Part shown: positions 1 through 5,855 of the stretch, piece by piece | How positions within the stretch are numbered: the first letter of the stretch is position 1 | Layout of the letters: each line of letters opens with the position of its first letter | DNA from: Bacteroidales bacterium UBA1215 | Lineage (GTDB): Bacteria; Bacteroidota; Bacteroidia; Bacteroidales; WCHB1-69 | Length of the DNA: 14,313 nt | Direction: 5' to 3' | Assembly (NCBI GenBank): GCA_002309475.1 | Contig: DBXJ01000008.1 | Span: 2,269 to 16,581, forward strand | Notes under the pieces: model-generated | Told to the model about the DNA's origin: nothing | Database searches by the model: none | Seen by the model: the letters and a program-made list of their open reading frames with translations, nothing else | Position numbers and translations under genes: made by a program

Positions 1-578
1 TCAAATGCCACTGAGGCAGGGTCTGAACCCATTTCTTGTGCTACAATGGGAACATCTACTCGTGTTGACCAGATTTTTAATTGATCTACAGCAGCTGCAC
101 GAAAAGTATCTGCTGCTCCTAATAAAACACTATAGCCCTTTTGTTTGAATTGATAGGCTAACTTGCCGATTGTAGTAGTTTTGCCGACTCCGTTTACACC
201 GACAACCATGATTACATAAGGGCGTTTGACATCCGAAAGCGTGAAAGGAATGTTGTTTTCATCTTTAGACTTTGCCAACATTTCTATCACTTCTTCTTTT
301 AAAATATTATTCAATTCATTAATTCCAAGATATTTATCTTTAGCAACGCGAGCGGTAATACGTTCAATGATTTTCAAAGTAGTATCCACGCCGACATCAG
401 ACTCAATCAATATTTCTTCAAGATTGTCAAGCACCTCGTCATCAATCGTATTTTTGCCGACAATGACTCTTGAAAGTTTTTGAAAAAAGTTCTCGTTGGT
501 TTTCTTTAAACCTTTGTCGAGTTCTTCTTTGTTCTCGTTGTTATTCTTATCTTTATTAAAAAAATTGAATATACCCAT
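1..578 (-). CDS. ftsY: FtsY, signal recognition particle receptor GTPase (partial, C-terminus outside window)
   Basis: The SRP receptor docks ribosome-SRP complexes at the inner membrane and, by reciprocal GTP hydrolysis with Ffh, hands nascent membrane proteins to SecYEG. Seen: 192 full codons from an ATG at 578, opening MGIFNFFNK. A short Lys/Asn/Glu-rich stretch (about residues 8-30) stands in for the long acidic A domain of E. coli. The helical N domain spans about 30-105. The G domain begins with P-loop GVNGVGKTT (127-135), followed by DTFRAAA (157-163) and DPASVAFD at the window edge. DTFRAAA and DPASVAFD are SRP-GTPase signatures that separate this family from other P-loop proteins, and the N-terminal context favours FtsY over Ffh. 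No in-frame start or purine-rich ribosome site lies in the 14 nt between the ATG and the upstream tRNA gene. Both are probably made from one transcript. Missing: the rest of the G domain. Confidence 0.95.
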   Translation of the reverse strand, partial: MGIFNFFNKDKNNNENKEELDKGLKKTNENFFQKLSRVIVGKNTIDDEVLDNLEEILIESDVGVDTTLKIIERITARVAKDKYLGINELNNILKEEVIEMLAKSKDENNIPFTLSDVKRPYVIMVVGVNGVGKTTTIGKLAYQFKQKGYSVLLGAADTFRAAAVDQLKIWSTRVDVPIVAQEMGSDPASVAF

Positions 579-592
579 AGCATATTTTTTAG

Positions 593-665
593 AGCGGAAA
601 ACGGGATTCGAACCCGCGACCCTCAGCTTGGGAAGCTGATGCTCTGCCAACTGAGCTACTTCCGC
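593..665 (-). tRNA. tRNA-Gly, anticodon CCC
   Basis: A complete 73-nt cloverleaf on the minus strand. The acceptor stem GCGGAAG pairs with TTTCCGC (last pair G-U). The D arm is GCTC/GAGC, and the anticodon stem TCAGC/GCTGA encloses the loop TTCCCAA. The T arm GCGGG/CCCGT has the loop TTCGAAT. Loop positions 34-36 read CCC, so it decodes the glycine codon GGG. The discriminator base is T, and CCA is not encoded, so it must be added by the tRNA nucleotidyltransferase. A perfect Bacteroidetes -7 element lies 13 nt upstream, and the ftsY ATG follows 14 nt downstream. Confidence 0.96.
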
Positions 666-678
666 ATAATTTAATTTG

Positions 679-686
679 CAAAGATA
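679..686 (-). promoter_or_regulatory. Bacteroidetes-type -7 promoter element for tRNA-Gly and ftsY
   Basis: On the minus strand this reads TATCTTTG, a full match to the TAnnTTTG -7 consensus of the Bacteroidetes primary sigma factor. It ends 13 nt before the first base of the mature tRNA, so transcription would begin a few bases upstream of the tRNA. I see no clear TTTG -33 element at the usual spacing; the upstream DNA is a run of A and T. Inferred to drive the tRNA and probably ftsY. Confidence 0.7.
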
Positions 687-731
687 ACATTTTTTTTATC
701 AAAAAATAGTAATTTTTTAATTTTTTTATTT

Positions 732-739
732 TATCTTTG
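732..739 (+). promoter_or_regulatory. Bacteroidetes-type -7 promoter element for the seven-gene operon
   Basis: Reads TATCTTTG, a full match to TAnnTTTG, 22 nt before the ATG at 762. It is identical to, and faces away from, the element at 679-686. No good -33 TTTG is visible in the T-rich stretch upstream. No other full-match element was noticed at the tight gene junctions downstream, so this is the best candidate start for transcription of the whole 762-9757 operon, with a leader of about 15 nt. Confidence 0.65.
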
Positions 740-761
740 TAAATTAGAAATATGTTTTTTT

Positions 762-2237
762 ATGAAAAATAATACTATAGGTAAAGTATTGTATCTAATA
801 GCATTTGCTGTTCTGTTCAATATGTCGCAGACTTCAGCAATGCCGACAAATAGCAACAAAAACTATCTTACCTCCGATTCTGTAAGTCTCAATAAATTGG
901 TTTTGAATTTCAATTGTTTGAAATTTGATATGACAAAAGATTCCGCCTATATTGAATTGCAATTCTTGTTTATTGGCAATTCAATGAACTATATACGACA
1001 AACAAACGGCAAATATCAAGCATCTGTTCGTGTAAATATCCAATTGATGGCAGAAGGGAATGACACTATCAATGTACATCAAACTTTCTATTCTGAAACC
1101 TATGACAATCAATCAAATGAAGATAAAAATAATTTATACGACTTATTGAGAATTCCACTTAAAAAAGGAATTTACGATTTCTATATTGCTATTTATGACA
1201 ATGCCAATCTCGAGAATAAAATTACCTATTCAGATAGATTGGATTTAAGTTTTCCAAACAATATTGTTACCTTTTCCAGCATTCAACCTATTACATATCA
1301 AAACCGAGTGGAAGAGTACAACAAATATACTAAATACGGATGGGAATATTTGCCATATTTTTCCAATTACTATCCGGAAGTAGTAAATTCGCTTTCTTAT
1401 TGGGTGGAAATCAATAATACCGAATCTGTTTTAGGACACAATAAGTCTTTTACTGTTTTTTCAAAGATAGTTTCAGCCGATGACATTCATGCTGAACCGC
1501 TATTGTCAAAACAAAAAACTTACACTACAGATATAAGATGTTTATTAATGCAAAACTATAATATCGAATCATTATCATCGGGCAACTATTTATTGCAATT
1601 GGAAGTCCGTGATGAATGGGATACGATACATGCTTATACATCTTATTTTTTCCAAAGAAATAATCCTTTAGTATTTGAAAATTTGCAAACAAATACAATG
1701 TCGTATGACACGCTAAAAAAATATTTTGATTATATATCGGTTATTGCAACACCTGCAGAGCACAAATTTATTGACAATTTCACCCCAGAGCAACTGGAAG
1801 ATGGAATATTGTTTTTTTACAATTTCTGGAAAAGCAGAGACGAAAATCATCCTGTAGAAACTTGGTATGAATACCATAATAGAGTGTTGAGAGTCAACAA
1901 TAATTATTCCACTTTGCGTTACAAAGGTTATCGGACTGATAGGGGACAATGTTATTTGAAATATGGTCCGCCAAGCGATATAGAATACCATAATTTTGAC
2001 GGAAATACTTATCCGTATGAAATTTGGTACTATAATTCGGTTCCTAACGGACAAGTAAATGTATATTTTGTATTTTATAATTTAGACAGAACTACAAAAG
2101 ATTATCGTTTGTTGCATTCAACAGTTTATGGTGAAGCTAAATTTTCCGATTGGGAAAATTATGTTAAAACCGGTTCATATAGTATTGGTAAAGAAGATTC
2201 CGGACTGGATCAAGAAAATCATACTACAAATTTCTAA
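762..2237 (+). CDS. GWxTD-domain secreted protein
   Basis: First gene of the operon; 491 residues. An N-terminal signal peptide (hydrophobic about 8-20, probable cleavage after TSA, residue 26) indicates export; there is no lipobox. The middle (about 40-300) looks beta-rich, with no motif I can name. The C-terminal part carries the signature of the GWxTD domain, a Bacteroidetes family of unknown function: G389-Y-R-T-D393 followed by RG, then YLKYGPPSD (398-406), an aromatic-rich PYEIWYY (418-424) and YFVFYN (435-440). The usual Trp of the name-giving motif is Tyr here. The protein holds five D-S/T-hydrophobic tripeptides (D39, D60, D101, D287, D316) that fit the Bacteroidetes O-glycosylation sequon. 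The ATG at 762 is chosen because it starts the signal peptide and lies just after a promoter element. Its stop overlaps the next start by one base. Biochemical role unknown; family placement is fairly sure. Confidence 0.82.
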   Translation: MKNNTIGKVLYLIAFAVLFNMSQTSAMPTNSNKNYLTSDSVSLNKLVLNFNCLKFDMTKDSAYIELQFLFIGNSMNYIRQTNGKYQASVRVNIQLMAEGNDTINVHQTFYSETYDNQSNEDKNNLYDLLRIPLKKGIYDFYIAIYDNANLENKITYSDRLDLSFPNNIVTFSSIQPITYQNRVEEYNKYTKYGWEYLPYFSNYYPEVVNSLSYWVEINNTESVLGHNKSFTVFSKIVSADDIHAEPLLSKQKTYTTDIRCLLMQNYNIESLSSGNYLLQLEVRDEWDTIHAYTSYFFQRNNPLVFENLQTNTMSYDTLKKYFDYISVIATPAEHKFIDNFTPEQLEDGILFFYNFWKSRDENHPVETWYEYHNRVLRVNNNYSTLRYKGYRTDRGQCYLKYGPPSDIEYHNFDGNTYPYEIWYYNSVPNGQVNVYFVFYNLDRTTKDYRLLHSTVYGEAKFSDWENYVKTGSYSIGKEDSGLDQENHTTNF

Positions 2238-2851
2238 TGTACAAGAAAATAGTAAAACGGATATTGGATTTTGTGATGGCATTCTTCGCCATCATTATCC
2301 TGCTTCCTTTATTTTTGTTGATATCAATTGCTATCTTGATTGATTCAAAAGGAAATGTTTTCTATGTACAGCAACGTGTCGGGAAAAACAACAAAGATTT
2401 CAAATTGTTTAAATTCAGAACCATGCGGGCTCATGCAGACAAAGCCGGTTTGTTAACTATCGGTGATCACGATAATAGAATTACAAAAATAGGTTATTTG
2501 CTAAGAAAGAGCAAATTAGATGAATTGCCACAATTGTTGAATATTCTATTCGGACAAATGAGTTTTGTAGGCCCACGACCCGAAGTAAGGTATTATGTCA
2601 ATTACTATACGCCGGAACAAATGAAAGTATTGTCTGTATTGCCTGGATTAACCGATTGGGCTTCGCTGATGTATATTGATGAAAATGAAATTCTCCGACA
2701 AGCAGAAGACCACGAACAAACATATATTGAAACAATTATGCCTGCAAAATTAGCATTGAATTTCAAATATATCAACGAAATGTCTTTTGTCTGTGACATG
2801 AAGATAATTTTCAAAACATTAATTAAAATTGTAAATTTAAATTCAAGATAA
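2237..2851 (+). CDS. Small monotopic phosphoglycosyl transferase (bacterial sugar transferase family, PglC-like size)
   Basis: Transfers a sugar-1-phosphate from a UDP-sugar to undecaprenyl phosphate at the inner membrane, the first committed step of a lipid-linked glycan. At 204 residues it is the minimal form of the PF02397 family, without the extra transmembrane helices of WcaJ/WbaP. Seen in order: a basic N-terminus and one hydrophobic re-entrant helix (about 11-36) with Pro24, QQRVG (45-49), KFRTM (59-63), the catalytic Asp-Glu pair D95-E96 within LDELPQLLN, VGPRPE (111-116) and PGLTDW. These are the family's active-site elements, so it should be functional. It overlaps both neighbours by one base (TAATG), implying translational coupling. 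The gene after it is a UDP-HexNAc epimerase, suggesting a GalNAc-type sugar as substrate, but the sugar cannot be read from sequence. Confidence 0.92.
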   Translation: MYKKIVKRILDFVMAFFAIIILLPLFLLISIAILIDSKGNVFYVQQRVGKNNKDFKLFKFRTMRAHADKAGLLTIGDHDNRITKIGYLLRKSKLDELPQLLNILFGQMSFVGPRPEVRYYVNYYTPEQMKVLSVLPGLTDWASLMYIDENEILRQAEDHEQTYIETIMPAKLALNFKYINEMSFVCDMKIIFKTLIKIVNLNSR

Positions 2852-3831
2852 TGAATATATTAAAAGATAAAAAAATTGTGATTACAGGTGGAGCTGGTTT
2901 TATTGGCTCCAATCTGTGCGAATTTTTCCTATCTAATGATAATAAAGTGATTTGTTTAGACAATTTGTCAACCGGCAAACGTTCTAACATTCAACATTTA
3001 GAAAATAACAGCAATTTCCAATTTGTTTTAGGAGATATTAGAGATGAAGCTGTCTGTCATCAAGTGTGTGAAAATGCAGATATTGTTTTTCATGAAGCTG
3101 CTCTTGGTTCGGTGCCACGTTCAATCAAAGACCCAATAACCACCAATAGTGTAAATATTTCCGGACAATTAAACATGTTGATTGCGGCAAGAGATTGTGG
3201 TGTAAAACGTTTTATATTTGCTTGTAGTTCATCTACATATGGTGATTCTAAAGAATTACCCAAAAAAGAAGAAATTATAGGCAATCCATTATCTCCTTAT
3301 GCTATCACAAAATATGTCAACGAGTTGTATGCCAATGTTTTTCACAATATTTATGGTTTAGATTATATCGGCTTACGATATTTTAATGTATTTGGCTATA
3401 AACAAGATACTGAAAGTACGTATGCAGCTGTTATTCCGATATTTGTAAAAAAACTTCTCAATGGAGAAGCTCCTATAATCAATGGCGACGGAAATTACTC
3501 CAGAGATTTTACTTTTATAGAAAACGTTGTCTATGCCAACTACTTGGCAGCAATCACTGACAATACTGCTGCTTTGAATAACATATACAATGTGGCATGT
3601 GGAGAATCAACTTCTTTGAATCAATTGGCAGATTATTTGAAGGAAATTTTGTCGCAGTATGATTCTAAAATTGCTGATATTGAATTTATTCATGGAGAAA
3701 ACCGATTGGGTGACATTCCGCATTCTTTGGCATCAATCGAAAAAGCAGAAAGATTGTTGGGATATCATCCATTGTATAAAATAAAAGAGGGATTAATCAA
3801 AGCATGCCAATGGTATGTAAATCATTTATAA
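2851..3831 (+). CDS. UDP-N-acetylglucosamine 4-epimerase, WbpP/TviC type
   Basis: An extended short-chain dehydrogenase that interconverts UDP-GlcNAc and UDP-GalNAc (or the corresponding uronic acids) through a 4-keto intermediate with bound NAD. At 326 residues it has the family length. Seen: the Rossmann motif GGAGFIG (13-19), acidic D37 at the end of beta-2 for NAD, HEAALGSVPRSI (81-92, a hallmark of WbpP relatives), a Ser cluster 126-128 in SSSTYG, the catalytic Y150-x3-K154, RYFNVFG, NGDG..SRDF, and near the C-terminus the segment around H291-S292. S292 aligns with the position that is Tyr299 in E. coli GalE. A small residue there is known to admit N-acetylated sugars, which supports UDP-HexNAc over plain UDP-glucose. 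Start overlaps the preceding stop by one base. Alternatives are a uronic-acid or another sugar epimerase of the same group. Confidence 0.88.
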   Translation: MNILKDKKIVITGGAGFIGSNLCEFFLSNDNKVICLDNLSTGKRSNIQHLENNSNFQFVLGDIRDEAVCHQVCENADIVFHEAALGSVPRSIKDPITTNSVNISGQLNMLIAARDCGVKRFIFACSSSTYGDSKELPKKEEIIGNPLSPYAITKYVNELYANVFHNIYGLDYIGLRYFNVFGYKQDTESTYAAVIPIFVKKLLNGEAPIINGDGNYSRDFTFIENVVYANYLAAITDNTAALNNIYNVACGESTSLNQLADYLKEILSQYDSKIADIEFIHGENRLGDIPHSLASIEKAERLLGYHPLYKIKEGLIKACQWYVNHL

Positions 3832-3835
3832 AATT

Positions 3836-4909
3836 ATGAAGAAAAAAGTTGCTCTAATAACAGGTATTACAGGTCAAGATGGTTCATTTTTGGCTGAGTT
3901 TTTAATTGAAAAAGGATATGAGGTTCACGGCTTATTGCGTAGAAGTTCCAGTTTCAATACAGGTAGAATTGAACATTTGTATTTGGAAGAATGGGTAAGT
4001 GATATGAAACAACAGCGGAGTGTCAATCTACATTATTCCGATATGACGGATTCATCTTCATTGATAAGAATCATTCAATCCATCCAACCGGATGAGGTAT
4101 ATAATTTAGCTGCACAATCGCATGTAAAAGTATCTTTTGAAGTGCCGGAATATACTGCCGATACTGATGCTATCGGCACATTGAGAATTTTGGAAGCCAT
4201 TCGAATTTTAGGTATGGAGAAAAAAACGCGTATCTATCAAGCGTCAACTTCAGAATTGTTTGGCAAAGTACAAGAGGTCCCTCAATCGGAAACTACGCCA
4301 TTTTATCCACGTTCGCCTTATGCAGTAGCCAAATTGTATGGTTATTGGATAACTAAAAATTATCGTGAAGCCTATGGTATGTTTGCCGCAAATGGAATCT
4401 TGTTTAATCACGAAAGTGAAAGACGTGGAGAAACCTTTGTAACTCGAAAAATTACCATGGCAGCTGCCAGAATTGCTCATGGTTTGCAGAAAAAATTGTA
4501 TTTAGGCAATTTGTCAGCACAAAGAGATTGGGGCTATGCCCGTGATTATGTGGAATGTATGTGGTTGATATTACAACAAGAACAACCGGATGATTTTGTA
4601 ATTGCAACCGGAGAAATGCATTCAGTAAGAGAATTTTGTATGAAAGCATTTGCCAATGTCGGAATTGATTTAGAATTCAAAGGCGAAGGTGTTGATGAAA
4701 AAGGATATAATAAAAAAACAGGAGAAGTGCTTGTGGAAGTTGATCCAAAATATTTCCGTCCTACAGAAGTAGAACAATTGTTGGGCAATCCTACAAAAGC
4801 TCGCACAAAACTCGGTTGGAATCCACAAAAAACATCTTTTGACAAGCTGGTAAAAATCATGACAGATTATGATTTAAAATATGTTGTTAACGAAGTGAAA
4901 AAAATATAG
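3836..4909 (+). CDS. gmd: GDP-mannose 4,6-dehydratase
   Basis: Converts GDP-D-mannose to GDP-4-keto-6-deoxy-D-mannose, the first step toward GDP-L-fucose. 357 residues, the normal size. Seen: an NADP-binding GITGQDG motif (10-16), RRSSSFNTGRIEHLY (35-49), catalytic T138 and E140 in QASTSELFG, the Y162-x3-K166 pair in PRSPYAVAK, and the family signature NHESERRGETFVTRK (191-205). Spacing of T138, E140, Y162 and K166 matches T132, E134, Y156 and K160 of the E. coli enzyme. The gene starts 4 nt after the epimerase stop and ends 2 nt before fcl, which uses its product. GDP-mannose synthesis genes are not in the window. Cytoplasmic. Confidence 0.97.
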   Translation: MKKKVALITGITGQDGSFLAEFLIEKGYEVHGLLRRSSSFNTGRIEHLYLEEWVSDMKQQRSVNLHYSDMTDSSSLIRIIQSIQPDEVYNLAAQSHVKVSFEVPEYTADTDAIGTLRILEAIRILGMEKKTRIYQASTSELFGKVQEVPQSETTPFYPRSPYAVAKLYGYWITKNYREAYGMFAANGILFNHESERRGETFVTRKITMAAARIAHGLQKKLYLGNLSAQRDWGYARDYVECMWLILQQEQPDDFVIATGEMHSVREFCMKAFANVGIDLEFKGEGVDEKGYNKKTGEVLVEVDPKYFRPTEVEQLLGNPTKARTKLGWNPQKTSFDKLVKIMTDYDLKYVVNEVKKI

Positions 4910-4911
4910 TT

Positions 4912-5853
4912 ATGGAAAAATATGCAAAAATCTATGTTGCAGGACATCATGGATTGGTAGGTTCGTCTATTGTTCGTTGTTTGCAACGAAATGATTATAC
5001 AAATATTATTGTCAGGTCGTCGAAGGAGTTAGATTTACGCCGCCAAGATAAAGTAGAGCAATTCTTCGCAATGGAACAACCTGAATATGTATTTCTGGCA
5101 GCTGCAAAAGTCGGAGGAATACTTGCCAATAGTACCTATCCGGCAGCATTTATCTACGATAATTTGATGATTGAAACCAATATTATTCATTCAGCATATC
5201 TTAATCATGTGAAAAAGTTGTTGTTTTTAGGCAGTTCGTGTATCTATCCTCGTATGGCCCAACAACCTATCAAAGAAGAATATCTGATGAGTGATTATTT
5301 AGAAACCACCAACGAAGCCTATGCTGTTGCCAAAATTACAGGAATAGAATTATGCAAATTTTATCGTAAACAATACGGTTGCGATTTCATTTCCGCTATG
5401 CCTACCAATTTATACGGCATTAATGACAATTTTGACTTAAACAGTTCGCATGTTCTACCGGCATTGATACGTAAATTTCATGAAGCCAAAGTCAATCATA
5501 CTCAGGAAGTCGTTCTATGGGGTACCGGCAGTCCTTTGCGTGAATTTATGTATGTTGACGATTTGGCGGATGCCTTGCTACATTTGATGAATCATTATAG
5601 CGATGAAAGTCATGTCAATGTAGGAACGGGAGAAGATATCAGCATTGCTCAACTGGCAGAAATTATCAAGCAAATTGTTGGTTATGAAGGAAATATTGTA
5701 TATGATAATTCAAAGCCGGATGGAACACCTCGCAAACTTTTAGATGTTAGTTTGTTGCATAAAATAGGATATAAATATCAAACAAATTTAGAAGATGGCA
5801 TTCGCAATGTCTATCATTGGTATGTAAATAATTATCCTCAAAAAGATAAATAA
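4912..5853 (+). CDS. fcl: GDP-L-fucose synthase (GDP-4-keto-6-deoxymannose 3,5-epimerase/4-reductase)
   Basis: Epimerises C3 and C5 of the Gmd product and reduces C4 with NADPH, giving GDP-L-fucose. 313 residues. Seen: the cofactor motif GHHGLVG (11-17), AAAKVGGI (63-70), S108 and C110 in GSSCIYP, Y137-x3-K141 in YAVAK, and H180 in SSHVLPALIRKFHEAK. S108, C110, Y137, K141 and H180 are one residue offset from the E. coli catalytic set S107, C109, Y136, K140 and H179, so all catalytic groups are present. The start lies 2 nt after the gmd stop and its own stop lies 2 nt before the receptor gene. Also called wcaG. Its presence with gmd implies that the organism makes fucose for a surface glycan or for glycoproteins. 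Confidence 0.97.
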   Translation: MEKYAKIYVAGHHGLVGSSIVRCLQRNDYTNIIVRSSKELDLRRQDKVEQFFAMEQPEYVFLAAAKVGGILANSTYPAAFIYDNLMIETNIIHSAYLNHVKKLLFLGSSCIYPRMAQQPIKEEYLMSDYLETTNEAYAVAKITGIELCKFYRKQYGCDFISAMPTNLYGINDNFDLNSSHVLPALIRKFHEAKVNHTQEVVLWGTGSPLREFMYVDDLADALLHLMNHYSDESHVNVGTGEDISIAQLAEIIKQIVGYEGNIVYDNSKPDGTPRKLLDVSLLHKIGYKYQTNLEDGIRNVYHWYVNNYPQKDK

Positions 5854-5855
5854 TT

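Noticed and set aside
226..483. Plus-strand open frame of 85 codons
   Set aside because: It lies antisense within ftsY, whose minus-strand protein matches the SRP GTPase family motif by motif.
2128..2343. Plus-strand open frame of 71 codons spanning the junction of the first two operon genes
   Set aside because: Overlaps two well-supported genes in another frame and has no recognisable feature.
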